The notes below the pieces were generated by a model. That model had not been told where the DNA came from and made no database searches. It saw only the letters and a program-made list of their open reading frames with translations. A DNA stretch of 64,000 bases, taken from the NCBI RefSeq assembly GCF_001655055.1, contig NZ_LXEW01000048.1, positions 1 to 64,000 of the forward strand, given 5' to 3'. Origin of the DNA: Providencia heimbachae ATCC 35613. GTDB taxonomy: Bacteria > Pseudomonadota > Gammaproteobacteria > Enterobacterales > Enterobacteriaceae. Made by a program: the position numbers and the translations under genes. Within the stretch, counting starts at the first letter, position 1, and each line of letters opens with the position of its first letter. Shown here piece after piece: positions 7,611 through 16,680 of the stretch.

Positions 7611-8663
7611 ATGAAAAAAATACAATTTAACCCATCTGATTGCCCTCATCGTCGCTATAACCCACTCACTGGTCAATGGGTACTGGTATCACCTCATCGT
7701 GCAAAACGTCCATGGAGTGGGCAGGATGAAAAAACTACGTTTTCAGCGTTGCCGCAATATGATGAGCATTGTTATTTATGTCCAACCAATAAGCGTGTTT
7801 CTGGCGAAGTAAATCCAGATTATCAGGGGACTTTTGTTTTTCAAAATGATTATTCGGCATTGTTACCTGAAGCTTGTGAACAACCAACAAATCAATCTGG
7901 TTTATTTCAAGCTCAAGCGGTTAGTGGCCTTAGCCGTGTGATTTGCTTTTCCCCTGATCACAGCAAAACACTTCCTGAATTATCATTATTGGAAATCGGG
8001 CAAGTGATTAACACTTGGCAGCAGCAAGTATCAGAGCTTAGCGAACGATTTTTATGGGTGCAAATATTTGAAAATAAAGGTGAGGCTATGGGGTGTTCAC
8101 AACCGCATCCTCATGGGCAAATTTGGGCTAGTGATTTTTTACCTAATGAAATTGCGCGAAAAGACCATTTTTTAGCTGAATATTATCAGCAAAATGGCAG
8201 TAATTTATTGAATGATTATGTTAAGGCTGAAATGCAAGATGGCTCTCGCACCGTGGTTGAGACAGAGCATTGGATCGCCGTCGTACCTTACTGGGCAGCG
8301 TGGCCATTTGAAACCATGTTATTACCTAAACAGCATATTAAACGAATGGATGAGATGAATGAATCTATCCGTTCAGATCTTAGTGTGGCCCTAAAACAAC
8401 TTACTTGTCGCTATGACAATCTATTTAATTGCGCATTTCCATACTCTATGGGATGGCATTTTGCACCTTTTTTCAATCAAAACAAAGATATTGAGCACTG
8501 GCAGCTCCATGCATTGTTTTATCCACCTTTATTGCGTTCGGCAACAGTGAAAAAATTTATGGTGGGGTATGAAATGCTCGCAGAAGTTCAGCGAGATTTG
8601 ACGCCAGAGCAAGCAGCACAACGGTTACGTGATGTGAGTGATGTGCATTATAAGCAACAGTAA
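7611..8663 (+). CDS. galT: Galactose-1-phosphate uridylyltransferase
   Basis: GalT swaps galactose-1-phosphate and UDP-glucose for UDP-galactose and glucose-1-phosphate. The product is 350 residues, close to E. coli's 348. The active site motif QPHPHGQIWA is present with His166-Pro-His168; His166 has the same number as the E. coli nucleophile. Two N-terminal cysteines in CYLCP fit the zinc site seen in the E. coli enzyme. It follows galE by 14 bases and galK begins 72 bases later, so it is translated from the same message. Confidence 0.97.
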   Translation: MKKIQFNPSDCPHRRYNPLTGQWVLVSPHRAKRPWSGQDEKTTFSALPQYDEHCYLCPTNKRVSGEVNPDYQGTFVFQNDYSALLPEACEQPTNQSGLFQAQAVSGLSRVICFSPDHSKTLPELSLLEIGQVINTWQQQVSELSERFLWVQIFENKGEAMGCSQPHPHGQIWASDFLPNEIARKDHFLAEYYQQNGSNLLNDYVKAEMQDGSRTVVETEHWIAVVPYWAAWPFETMLLPKQHIKRMDEMNESIRSDLSVALKQLTCRYDNLFNCAFPYSMGWHFAPFFNQNKDIEHWQLHALFYPPLLRSATVKKFMVGYEMLAEVQRDLTPEQAAQRLRDVSDVHYKQQ

Positions 8664-8735
8664 TTTCGATAAAAAATTAATAATTACTCAATTTTTTATA
8701 TTGCGAGAAGAATTTAAAATTTAGGGACGTATTAA

Positions 8736-9896
8736 ATGGAAATCTTACAAAAGAGAGTGGCAAATGCTTTTCAACAAGCGTTTGGCTATCAAGCAAGTAC
8801 TTATGTACAAGCCCCCGGACGCGTTAACCTTATTGGCGAACACACTGATTATAATGATGGTTTTGTATTGCCTTGTGCCATTGATTATCAAACGATGACA
8901 GCGGCAAAAAAACGTCATGACCGAATCATTAGAGTTGTTGCCGCAGATTATGATAATGACTGTGACGAATTTAGCTTGGATGAAGAAATTGTTTTTTTGC
9001 CGCAAAAAATGTGGGCGAATTATATTCGTGGCGTGATTAAATTTTTATTACAAAGAGGTTTTGAATTTGGTGGCTGTGATATCGCAGTGAGTGGTAATGT
9101 CCCACAAGGTGCAGGACTCAGCTCTTCCGCTTCTTTAGAGGTTGTGATTGGTCAAACGATTAAAGCGCTATATCAATTAGATATCAGTCAGCAAGATATT
9201 GCGCTGAATGGTCAGCAAGCTGAAAATCAATTTGTTGGGTGTAACTGCGGTATTATGGATCAACTGATTTCTGCAAGTGGTGATGAAGGGCATGCCTTGC
9301 TGATTGATTGTCGAAGTTTATCTGTTTTTCCAATCCCTGTACCTGATGATTTGGTTGTGATGATAATCAATTCAAATAAAAAACGAGGGTTGGTCGATAG
9401 CGAGTACAATACACGTCGTCAGCAGTGTGAAGCAGCGGCTAAGCTGTTTTCAGTTAAAGCGTTACGCGATATGACTTTTGAAGAGTTTAGTAAACAACAA
9501 AGTCGACTCGACACACTGGTTGCTAAGCGGGCGAAACATGTTATTACTGAAAATGAACGTACACTTGCCGCGGCTAAAGCCTTGACCGAAAATAACTTGA
9601 TATTACTCAGTCAATTAATGGCTGAGTCGCATATTTCTATGCGAGATGATTTTGAAATTACGGTAAAAGAAATTGATATATTAGTCGATATCGTCAAATC
9701 TGTTTTAGGCAACCAAGGTGGTGTGCGTATGACGGGAGGCGGTTTTGGGGGTTGTGTTGTTGCGGTGATGAAGCAGCAGCTTGTTCAGTCTGTGATGGAT
9801 GTGGTTGAGGCTCAGTACCAAGCGATGACAGGACTAAAGGCGGATATCTATGTGTGTCAGCCAAGCGCAGGGGCAGGCGTTATTATGCCAAATTAA
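8736..9896 (+). CDS. galK: Galactokinase
   Basis: GalK phosphorylates alpha-D-galactose with ATP to galactose-1-phosphate. The product is 386 residues (E. coli 382). The galactokinase signature [15 protein letters not shown] lies at residues 28-42. The GHMP ATP-binding motif appears as [15 protein letters not shown] near residue 120. The C-terminal GHMP motif is [12 protein letters not shown]. An ATP-binding GHMP fold and an Asp base in CGIMDQ complete the active site. A ribosome site TAGGGA lies before the ATG. It is third in the gal operon. Confidence 0.97.
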   Translation: MEILQKRVANAFQQAFGYQASTYVQAPGRVNLIGEHTDYNDGFVLPCAIDYQTMTAAKKRHDRIIRVVAADYDNDCDEFSLDEEIVFLPQKMWANYIRGVIKFLLQRGFEFGGCDIAVSGNVPQGAGLSSSASLEVVIGQTIKALYQLDISQQDIALNGQQAENQFVGCNCGIMDQLISASGDEGHALLIDCRSLSVFPIPVPDDLVVMIINSNKKRGLVDSEYNTRRQQCEAAAKLFSVKALRDMTFEEFSKQQSRLDTLVAKRAKHVITENERTLAAAKALTENNLILLSQLMAESHISMRDDFEITVKEIDILVDIVKSVLGNQGGVRMTGGGFGGCVVAVMKQQLVQSVMDVVEAQYQAMTGLKADIYVCQPSAGAGVIMPN

Positions 9897-9914
9897 TCAC
9901 TATGTTGTCCCCTT

Positions 9915-10011
9915 TATACTTTAAGTTGCATGGGGTTGGTTATGATTAGCGAGTTTAGTGTATCGTTTATTGACCCCCTACCTACATACAACTCGAGTTA
10001 TCTTGGATATA
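9915..10011. repeat. ERIC-like palindromic repeat between galK and galM
   Basis: The ends TATACTTTAAGTTGCATG and CATACAACTCGAGTTATC (continuing to GGATATA) form an imperfect inverted repeat. The TTAAGTTGCA and TATA end motifs match ERIC-type enterobacterial repeats. It is 97 bp, shorter than the 127-bp unit, and sits inside the gal operon. Confidence 0.6.
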
Positions 10012-10049
10012 CATTATTAAAGGTCTATAACATCATTATTGGGAAGAAT

Positions 10050-11090
10050 ATGCAGTTTTCCAAAGCACAAAGTAACCCTTTGCGAACGCCGAAAGTGATT
10101 GCGCTCACAAATAAAAATGAGATGAAAATTATTTTGACAAGCCTAGGTGCTAGCTGGGTGAGCTGCATATTACCGCTCTCCACGGGTAAGCGGGATGTCA
10201 TCTTAGGTGCACCAAATATGGCAACGCAAATGGAACAAGGCGTCTATTTAGGGGCAACCGTTGGTCGTGTCGCTAATCGTATCGCGAATGCTAAGTTCAC
10301 TTTAGGTGACAAGGTGTATTCAGTGAGCAATAACCAAGGTGAGCATTGTTTGCACGGTGGAAAGGATAATTTTAGCTATCGAGTGTGGGCAATAAGCCAG
10401 CCTAATCCACAACAAGCTGTTTTTACTCTGGTTTCTTCAGATGGCGACCAAGGGTTTCCGGGCGAGCTAACGGTTGAAGTCCATTATGAATTAACGGATG
10501 ATAATCAAGTTATTATTGATTATAAACATCAAGTTAATCAGCTATGTCCTGTAAATTTGACGAATCACACTTATTTTAATTTGGCTGGTGAAGAATCGGC
10601 GAGAACCGCATTAGAACATGATTTACAAATCCATGGGACACATTTTTTACCGACAAGTAAAGAGGGTATTCCAACGGGTGAATGGCGAGATGTGACGGAC
10701 ACTCATTTCGATTTTAGACAAAGTAAACGTATTGGTCGTGATTTTTTGCAAGATGAGGAACAACTGCAAGCGGGTGGTTATGATCATACATTAATATTTG
10801 ATAAATCAGTGATTGATGGCCAGACCTCGGCAGCGTCGTTACTCTCTCCTGAGGGTGATGTACGGATGAATATCACCACGACAATGCCCTCAATGCAGTT
10901 GTATACCGGTAATTATCTTGTCGCCGTTCCGGGTAAAACAAAAGTATATACGCCTTTTTCCGGTGTTGCGTTTGAAACTCAGTTCCCGCCGGATGCGATT
11001 AATCATCCTGAATGGGGCGCGCAATACAGTGGTATTTCTCAACCGAATGAAATATATACCAGCCAAACTCGGTATCAATTTGTTTTTTAA
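10050..11090 (+). CDS. galM: Aldose 1-epimerase (mutarotase)
   Basis: GalM turns beta-D-galactose into the alpha form that GalK uses. The product is 346 residues, equal to E. coli GalM. I chose the ATG at 10050 because a longer reading from 9930 would run through the ERIC-like repeat and add 40 residues not found in the family. The substrate-binding pieces are visible: GRVANRIANAKF, HCLHGG, the catalytic His in NLTNHTYFNLAG, YDHTLIF, and a C-terminal Glu in FETQFPPD that acts as the base. It ends the gal operon, and a strong terminator follows. Confidence 0.95.
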   Translation: MQFSKAQSNPLRTPKVIALTNKNEMKIILTSLGASWVSCILPLSTGKRDVILGAPNMATQMEQGVYLGATVGRVANRIANAKFTLGDKVYSVSNNQGEHCLHGGKDNFSYRVWAISQPNPQQAVFTLVSSDGDQGFPGELTVEVHYELTDDNQVIIDYKHQVNQLCPVNLTNHTYFNLAGEESARTALEHDLQIHGTHFLPTSKEGIPTGEWRDVTDTHFDFRQSKRIGRDFLQDEEQLQAGGYDHTLIFDKSVIDGQTSAASLLSPEGDVRMNITTTMPSMQLYTGNYLVAVPGKTKVYTPFSGVAFETQFPPDAINHPEWGAQYSGISQPNEIYTSQTRYQFVF

Positions 11091-11119
11091 TTATTAATTT
11101 GTATATGGTTTATTGATTA

Positions 11120-11154
11120 CCAAACACCGAAATATTACGGTGTTTGGTTTTTTT
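11120..11154 (+). terminator. Terminator of the gal operon
   Basis: A perfect 10-bp stem CCAAACACCG / CGGTGTTTGG with a short loop is followed by seven T. Confidence 0.9.
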
Positions 11155-11286
11155 ATATGTAGGAAAGGAAATCACAACAATTTAAATCTTGTTACTTGGA
11201 TTTAATCCTCTATTTTTAGATTCTAACGCATTGTTTTTAAATGTGGTCTGTTGTTTAATAAGCCATCTTGGGTATTGGGGTACATA

Positions 11287-12285
11287 ATGGCGACAATAAA
11301 AGATGTGGCAAGGGAAGCAGGGGTATCTGTTGCAACTGTTTCACGTGTGATTAATTTATCACCCAAAGCAAGCCAAGCTTCCATTGCATCCGTTCAAAAA
11401 GCGATGAATAAACTTGGTTACAGGCCAAATGCCGCAGCCCGAGCATTAGTTAACCAAAGCTCAAACACGATTGGCGTGCTAGTTAATGATGTTTCTGATC
11501 CTTTTTTTGGTGTAATGGTAAAAGCGGTTGATAGCGTCGCACATAAAAATGGTAAACATATTTTAATTTGTAATGGGTACCATAATGCGAAAGAAGAACG
11601 GCAATCGATTGAATTACTAATTAATAACCGTTGTGATGCCCTCGTTATTCATTCAAAAGCGTTGTCAGATGACGAATTAATTGCCTATGCAAAAGAAGTG
11701 CCTAGCATGGTGTTGATTAATCGACGTATTGAACAGATCGCTAATCGTTGTATTTCATTGAATAACTACAAGGGCGCTTACCTTGCGACGGAGCATCTTA
11801 TTCGTCAAGGTCATACAAAAATTGCCTATATTTCCTCAAACCATGAAATTGAAGATGCGGTGCAGCGCTTATTAGGTTACCGAGATGCATTGAAAAATAA
11901 TGGCATTGAGTTACCTGAGAGTTATGTGGAATATGGCATGCCTTATGGTGAAGGCGGCGAACAGGCTATGACCAAATTATTGATCAAATCATTGGATATC
12001 ACCGCTGTTGTTGGTTACAACGATTTTATGGCCGCAGGTGCGATCGCAGTTTTAGATGAAAACGAAATCCATTCTCCAGAGCAGGTTTCTGTTATCGGTT
12101 TCGATGACGTCTTAATCGCTCGCTATATTCATCCTCGCTTAACAACAATTCGCTATCCAATTCAAATGATGGCAGAGCGTGCAACTCAGTTAGCACTGGC
12201 ATTAGCGCGTAAAGAAAGTATACCCGATGAAAATTTAGTTTACTCACCTACACTGGTTCAGCGCAATTCGGTTCGTCCTCTATAG
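11287..12285 (+). CDS. galR: Galactose operon repressor, LacI family
   Basis: The product is 332 residues. GalR/GalS bind GTGNAANCGNTTNCAC sites and let go when galactose is bound. The N-terminus MATIKDVAREAGVSVATVSR is the LacI-type helix-turn-helix, and the hinge helix is seen in NAAARALVNQSSNTIGV. The remainder is a periplasmic-binding-protein-like sugar domain. I chose the ATG at 11287 because LacI-family proteins begin exactly there; 12 extra upstream codons are not conserved. Its target sites are visible before galE and around the symporter promoter. It could equally be called GalS; the neighbours support a local gal regulator. Confidence 0.92.
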   Translation: MATIKDVAREAGVSVATVSRVINLSPKASQASIASVQKAMNKLGYRPNAAARALVNQSSNTIGVLVNDVSDPFFGVMVKAVDSVAHKNGKHILICNGYHNAKEERQSIELLINNRCDALVIHSKALSDDELIAYAKEVPSMVLINRRIEQIANRCISLNNYKGAYLATEHLIRQGHTKIAYISSNHEIEDAVQRLLGYRDALKNNGIELPESYVEYGMPYGEGGEQAMTKLLIKSLDITAVVGYNDFMAAGAIAVLDENEIHSPEQVSVIGFDDVLIARYIHPRLTTIRYPIQMMAERATQLALALARKESIPDENLVYSPTLVQRNSVRPL

Positions 12286-12298
12286 CTTTTTAATTGCC

Positions 12299-12314
12299 AT
12301 GTAAACGTTATCAT
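12299..12314 (+). promoter_or_regulatory. GalR-type operator, upstream member of a pair
   Basis: ATGTAAACGTTATCAT matches 12 to 14 of the 16 bases of the perfect gal operator. It lies about 110 bases before the -35 box of the symporter promoter. Confidence 0.6.
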
Positions 12315-12411
12315 TATTTTGTGATGACGTTCAATTATTTGATAACTATTTTATAAGATCACGAAATATCGATATCCATTTTATCGGGATATAGTGAGGC
12401 TTTACCCTTTT

Positions 12412-12440
12412 TTGACCTATTTAATTAAAAAGTGTTAAAT
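12412..12440 (+). promoter_or_regulatory. Predicted promoter of the galactose symporter
   Basis: TTGACC at 12412-12417 and TTAAAT at 12435-12440 are separated by 17 bases. A TGTGA half-site at 12455-12459 may be part of a weak CRP site. Confidence 0.5.
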
Positions 12441-12478
12441 AATTAGTGGAAATATGTGATTCAAGTAACGGCTAAAGC

Positions 12479-12498
12479 TAGTGGTAACGTTTACACTA
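12479..12498 (+). promoter_or_regulatory. GalR-type operator, downstream member of a pair
   Basis: GTGGTAACGTTTACAC differs from the perfect gal operator by one base and keeps the flanking TA. It lies about 40 bases after the predicted transcription start and 182 bp, centre to centre, from the upstream operator. Two sites flanking a promoter would allow a repression loop as in E. coli gal. Confidence 0.78.
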
Positions 12499-12530
12499 AC
12501 GTCGTTATCATTTGGCGAAGGAATTTTATT

Positions 12531-14162
12531 ATGCAGACAGAAGGTATTGGATTAAGCACGCTAGATTATGGGGTTTTTACCCTGTATGTGCTTATCATCA
12601 TCACCGTCGGGCTTTGGGTATCCCGAGAAAAAAATGGGCAGAAAAAAGGGACGAAAGATTATTTCCTTGCAGGAAAAACCTTGCCTTGGTGGGCAATTGG
12701 TTCCTCATTAATTGCAGCGAATATTTCTGCTGAGCAATTTATTGGCATGTCAGGTTCCGGTTTTTCAATCGGGCTTGCTATCGCATCCTATGAATGGATG
12801 GCGGCACTCACATTGATAATCGTGGCAAAATATTTTATGCCAGTATTTATCGATAAAGGTATTTTTACTATTCCTGAATTTGTTGAAAAACGCTTTAACC
12901 GAACATTAAAAACAATTTTGGCGGTATTCTGGTTAGCATTATTTATTTTTGTTAACTTAACCTCTGTGTTGTATCTAGGGTCTCTTGCTCTGCAAACTAT
13001 CCTTGGCATTCCAATGCATTATGCAATTTTTGGTTTGGCTTTGTTTGCCGTAGTATATTCCCTTTATGGGGGTCTATCTGCCGTAGCATGGACAGACGTT
13101 GTTCAAGTTTTCTTCTTAATACTTGGTGGCTTCTTAACCACTATCATGGCGGTGAGTTATATCGGCGGTGATGCAGGGCTTTTTGCAGGTATGTCTCGTA
13201 TGGCGAGTGAGGCGCCAGCTCACTTCGAAATGATTTTAAGTCAGGATAATCCACAGTTTAATAACTTACCGGGTATTGCGGTATTAATCGGTGGCTTATG
13301 GGTAGCAAACCTCTATTATTGGGGTTTTAACCAATATATTATTCAACGCGCTCTTGCCGCTAAATCTATTGGTGAAGCACAAAAAGGGTTGGTTTTTGCT
13401 GCATTCTTGAAATTAATTGTGCCGATCCTTGTGGTTGTTCCGGGTATTGCCGCTTATGTTATCGTTTCTGACCCTGTGTTACTTGCTGGTTTAGGCTCTA
13501 TGGCACATGAGCATATGCCAACATTAGCTCAGGCAGACAAAGCTTACCCTTGGCTAACGCAATTCTTACCTGTTGGCGCGAAAGGTATCGTATTTGCAGC
13601 CTTGGCGGCAGCTATCGTGTCTTCGCTGGCTTCGATGCTGAACTCCGTTGCAACTATTTTTACAATGGATATTTATAAAGAATATATTGCGCCTGCAACG
13701 GAAGATCATAAATTAGTTAATGTTGGTCGGATCAGTGCTGTTGTCGCCTTGATTGTGGCATGTTTTATCGCACCATTATTGGGTAATATCGGTCAGGCAT
13801 TCCAATATATTCAAGAATATACAGGGCTCGTTAGCCCAGGTATCTTAGCGGTATTCTTGTTAGGGTTATTTTGGAAAAAAACCAATGCAAAAGGGGCGAT
13901 TATCGGTGTGTTACTTTCCATCCCATTTGCACTATTCCTGAAAGTAATGCCTTTAGGCATGCCATTCCTTGATCAAATGATGTACACCTTCTTCTTTACC
14001 GCAGTTGTTATTGGTCTAATCAGCCTGACAACGGCGAAAGAAGATGATAGCAAAGGCGCAATCATTTTAACCGCAGAAACATTCAAAACGTCATCGGGGT
14101 TTAATATTGCATCCTATGCCATTATGGTCATTCTATGTGTGCTGTATGCCTTGCTGTGGTAA
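12531..14162 (+). CDS. Sodium/galactose (glucose) symporter, vSGLT-like
   Basis: The product is 543 residues, the same length as Vibrio parahaemolyticus vSGLT, and follows it closely from end to end. It belongs to the sodium:solute symporter family with 14 membrane helices and imports galactose with Na+. Sugar-binding residues known from vSGLT are at the same positions: Gln69 in NISAEQFIG and Glu88 in SYEWM. The sodium-site helix AAAIVSSLASMLNS is kept. The ATG at 12531 has GAAGGA 8 bases upstream; a longer reading from 12456 would run through the GalR operator. Its place next to galR, with two GalR operators, makes it the galactose uptake system of this locus. Confidence 0.93.
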   Translation: MQTEGIGLSTLDYGVFTLYVLIIITVGLWVSREKNGQKKGTKDYFLAGKTLPWWAIGSSLIAANISAEQFIGMSGSGFSIGLAIASYEWMAALTLIIVAKYFMPVFIDKGIFTIPEFVEKRFNRTLKTILAVFWLALFIFVNLTSVLYLGSLALQTILGIPMHYAIFGLALFAVVYSLYGGLSAVAWTDVVQVFFLILGGFLTTIMAVSYIGGDAGLFAGMSRMASEAPAHFEMILSQDNPQFNNLPGIAVLIGGLWVANLYYWGFNQYIIQRALAAKSIGEAQKGLVFAAFLKLIVPILVVVPGIAAYVIVSDPVLLAGLGSMAHEHMPTLAQADKAYPWLTQFLPVGAKGIVFAALAAAIVSSLASMLNSVATIFTMDIYKEYIAPATEDHKLVNVGRISAVVALIVACFIAPLLGNIGQAFQYIQEYTGLVSPGILAVFLLGLFWKKTNAKGAIIGVLLSIPFALFLKVMPLGMPFLDQMMYTFFFTAVVIGLISLTTAKEDDSKGAIILTAETFKTSSGFNIASYAIMVILCVLYALLW

Positions 14163-14201
14163 TTAGTTAGTATGAATCAACCATAATTTAGAATGATAAC
14201 A

Positions 14202-14231
14202 AAAGGCAGATATAGCAATATATCTGCCTTT
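14202..14231 (+). terminator. Hairpin terminator after the symporter
   Basis: A perfect 13-bp stem AAAGGCAGATATA / TATATCTGCCTTT with loop GCAA. There is no long T run after it, so it may be a weaker terminator. Confidence 0.65.
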
Positions 14232-14424
14232 ACTGTCTATATAATCCTAATCGATTAATAGGCTAACTTGTTTATTTAATTAATCCTTTCGAAGCACTTC
14301 GCAAATAATAAATTTCAGTGATTACCTTTAATTTAACGTGGTTATGATGCCTGTCTGCAATAGACCGTTCTTCAAGGCTTAACGATGTGAATCGTTCATG
14401 TTTGAAGATTTAATTCATTTGATT

Positions 14425-14470
14425 TTATAACCTGTAGGTTATAAAGTGCATTATAACTTCGAGGTTATAA
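14425..14470 (+). promoter_or_regulatory. Two operator palindromes of the toxin-antitoxin pair
   Basis: TTATAACCTGTAGGTTATAA at 14425-14444 is a palindrome apart from its central GT. TTATAACTTCGAGGTTATAA at 14451-14470 is nearly so. They are 26 bp apart, and the second covers the GAGG ribosome site of the toxin. This is the usual arrangement for an autoregulating antitoxin. Confidence 0.75.
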
Positions 14471-14471
14471 T

Positions 14472-14831
14472 TTGTTGACATGGAAGATAACAACAAGGCC
14501 ACTTTTTGAAGCTTGGTTTGAAGAACAAAACGAAGCCGTACAAGAGGAGACACTGTCCGTCTTGAATATTTTACGGGAGTACGGCCCTTATATTGGTCGT
14601 CCGCAAGTAGATACATTAAAGGACTCTAAGTATAGAAATATGAAGGAGTTAAGAATTCAGGTGGGTGGTCATCCGATACGAATTTGCTTTGTATTTGACC
14701 CTATGAGGAAGGGCGTAATATTGTGTGCGGGTAATAAAAAAGGTCATGATGAAAAACGATTTTATAGCAAACTAATTAGACTTGCAGATATGGAGTATTC
14801 GATTTATTTAAAGGGGATATATAAAATATAA
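14472..14831 (+). CDS. HigB/RelE-type toxin (Gp49-like, DUF891 family)
   Basis: The product is 119 residues, in the size range of phage Gp49-like/HigB toxins, which cut mRNA on the ribosome. Visible family features are ETLSVLNILREYGPYIGRP near the N-terminus, KYRNMKELRIQ with the basic RNA-binding strand, and PIRICFVFDP followed by LCAGNKKGHDEKRFY. No ATG is available in the first 50 codons. The best start is TTG at 14472, with GAGG 7 bases upstream; the next codon is also TTG. Toxin comes first and antitoxin second, the HigBA order. The stop and the antitoxin start share one base (TAATG). Confidence 0.85.
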   Translation: MLTWKITTRPLFEAWFEEQNEAVQEETLSVLNILREYGPYIGRPQVDTLKDSKYRNMKELRIQVGGHPIRICFVFDPMRKGVILCAGNKKGHDEKRFYSKLIRLADMEYSIYLKGIYKI

Positions 14832-15130
14832 TGGGAACTTTAGAGGAACTACTGGCTAAACGCTCGCCTGAGAGCTTAAAGCGCATTGAAGCGCGAGTGG
14901 AAGAACTCCGTCGTGAGATAACGTTATCTAAAATGCGAGAAGAGTTAAATATCTCACAAGTACAATTGGCTGAATCACTTGGGATTAAGCAGCCCGCAGT
15001 GGTTAAGATGGAAAAATTGGGGAATGATCCCAAACTGTCGACGATTAAGCGTTACGTAAAGGCATTAGGGGGCGAATTATCACTTGATGTCACTCTATCA
15101 AATGGTAAAAAACTTGAGCTTCATCTATAA
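14831..15130 (+). CDS. HigA-type antitoxin, XRE helix-turn-helix
   Basis: The product is 99 residues. Residues ~38-65, REELNISQVQLAESLGIKQ and following, form a Cro/C1-type helix-turn-helix. The C-terminal part, ALGGELSLDVTLSNG, is typical of HigA antitoxins of the Gp49 pairing. It should bind and neutralise the toxin and repress both genes through the two palindromes upstream. Translation is coupled to the toxin by the TAATG overlap. Confidence 0.87.
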   Translation: MGTLEELLAKRSPESLKRIEARVEELRREITLSKMREELNISQVQLAESLGIKQPAVVKMEKLGNDPKLSTIKRYVKALGGELSLDVTLSNGKKLELHL

Positions 15131-15156
15131 ATTGGCGATGCGGAGTCTACTTGATA

Positions 15157-15191
15157 AATAATTCAGGAGGTAAATATCCTCCTGAATTATT
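15157..15191. terminator. Bidirectional terminator between antitoxin and prpD
   Basis: A perfect 14-bp stem AATAATTCAGGAGG / CCTCCTGAATTATT with a 7-base loop lies between two converging genes. Confidence 0.85.
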
Positions 15192-15212
15192 TTATGTGTC
15201 TAGTTGATTAAA

Positions 15213-16667
15213 TTAAATAACAAATAAATCCAAATATTCATTTACGGGTATATTTTCGAATAAAGGTTTGTCTAAAGAAGCACAAAGAATACGAATTTGT
15301 TGAGCCTCAGGGAACTGGCGCGCTAAATTGATCCTGAATTTTTTCAATAATAGGGGCATCCCTTCTTGACGACGTCGTTTATGGCCAACAGGGTATTCAA
15401 TCACAACTTCATCAAGTACTTGACCATCTTTCAGCTTTATCGTCAGCCCGTTGCTAATTGAACGTTTTTCAGGGTCGTGGTAATCAAGGGTGAAATGAGT
15501 ATCTTCATAGCAGTGCATTTTTGCACGTAGTACATCAATACGTTCATCATTGGCAATGTTGTCTTCATAATCTGCCGCAGTAAGACGCCCAAAAATAAGC
15601 GGAATAGCAACCATATATTGAATGCAGTGGTCACGATCAGCCGGGTTTTGCAATGGACCAGTTTTATCAATAATACGAATGCAGGCTTCATGGGTTCTAA
15701 TCGAAATAGACTCAATATCCTCTGCACTCTTGCCCATGGATTGTAATTTTTCAAATAGCTGTAATGCCGCTTCAACGGCAGTTTGCGAGTGGAATTCGGC
15801 GGGAAATGAAATTTTAAACAGCACATTTTCCATCACATAAGCGCCATACGGCCGCTGAAATTGGAAAGCTTGACCATTAAATAAAGCGTCATAGAATCCC
15901 CATGTTTTAGCTGTCAATGCGGTGGGATAACCCATTTCTCCTTTTTGTGCCATCAATGCTAGCCTAACCGCTCGTGATGTAGCATCGCCCGCCGCCCATG
16001 ATTTGCGAGAGCCTGTATTTGGCGTATGACGATAAGTCCGTAGGCTATGTCCATCAACCCAAGCCAGGGAGACAGCATTGAGAATTTGTTCTCTCTCTAA
16101 CCCTAACATTTGTGCCACAACAGCCGTTGAGGCTACTTTCACCAATATTACATGGTCAAGGCCAACTTTATTAAACGCATTTTCGAGCGCGATACACCCT
16201 TGAATTTCATGGGCTTTGATCATAGCAGTGAGGACATCACGGATCACTAAGGGTTTTTTACCTTTCGCTAGGTTTTCACGAGAAAGCCAATCCGCAGTGG
16301 CTAAAATTCCCCCTAAATTATCAGATGGGTGCCCCCATTCTGCGGCAAGCCAAGTATCGTTGAAGTCGAGCCAGCGGCACATTGTGCCGATATTAAAGGC
16401 CGCTTGTACGGGATCTAATTGGAATTGAGTTCCCGGCACTTTGGCACCATTAGGGACAATCGTCCCTGTAACAATAGGGCCTAATAATTTTTTACAAGCA
16501 GGGTATTCTAATGATTCCATTCCACAACCAAGGGTATCAAGTAAACAATAATAGGCGGTGTCATAAGCGAGGTCTGAAACTATTGGGTATTGGGTAACAT
16601 AATCAACGATATCGCTGATAACTTTGTCAAATTCAATACGCGGCGAATTAATGGTTTGAGTTGTCAT
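15213..16667 (-). CDS. prpD: 2-methylcitrate dehydratase
   Basis: PrpD dehydrates 2-methylcitrate to 2-methyl-cis-aconitate in the cytoplasm, the third step of propionate breakdown. The product is 484 residues (E. coli 483) and belongs to the MmgE/PrpD family. Conserved stretches include [15 protein letters not shown] near residue 40, [20 protein letters not shown] near 130, and [17 protein letters not shown] near 225. It is the last gene of prpB-prpC-prpD, starting 13 bases after prpC. In E. coli prpE follows, but here the operon ends at a terminator. Confidence 0.95.
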   Translation of the reverse strand: MTTQTINSPRIEFDKVISDIVDYVTQYPIVSDLAYDTAYYCLLDTLGCGMESLEYPACKKLLGPIVTGTIVPNGAKVPGTQFQLDPVQAAFNIGTMCRWLDFNDTWLAAEWGHPSDNLGGILATADWLSRENLAKGKKPLVIRDVLTAMIKAHEIQGCIALENAFNKVGLDHVILVKVASTAVVAQMLGLEREQILNAVSLAWVDGHSLRTYRHTPNTGSRKSWAAGDATSRAVRLALMAQKGEMGYPTALTAKTWGFYDALFNGQAFQFQRPYGAYVMENVLFKISFPAEFHSQTAVEAALQLFEKLQSMGKSAEDIESISIRTHEACIRIIDKTGPLQNPADRDHCIQYMVAIPLIFGRLTAADYEDNIANDERIDVLRAKMHCYEDTHFTLDYHDPEKRSISNGLTIKLKDGQVLDEVVIEYPVGHKRRRQEGMPLLLKKFRINLARQFPEAQQIRILCASLDKPLFENIPVNEYLDLFVI

Positions 16668-16680
16668 TATTTTACCTTTA

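Noticed and set aside
9930-10049. 40-residue N-terminal extension of GalM
   Set aside because: It lies in an ERIC-like repeat, is not conserved in the family, and a good ATG at 10050 gives the usual length.
12456-12530. Longer start of the galactose symporter
   Set aside because: It would run through the GalR operator; the ATG at 12531 has a ribosome site and gives exactly the vSGLT length.
15443-15826. 127-codon frame on the same strand within prpD
   Set aside because: Out-of-frame shadow of prpD.
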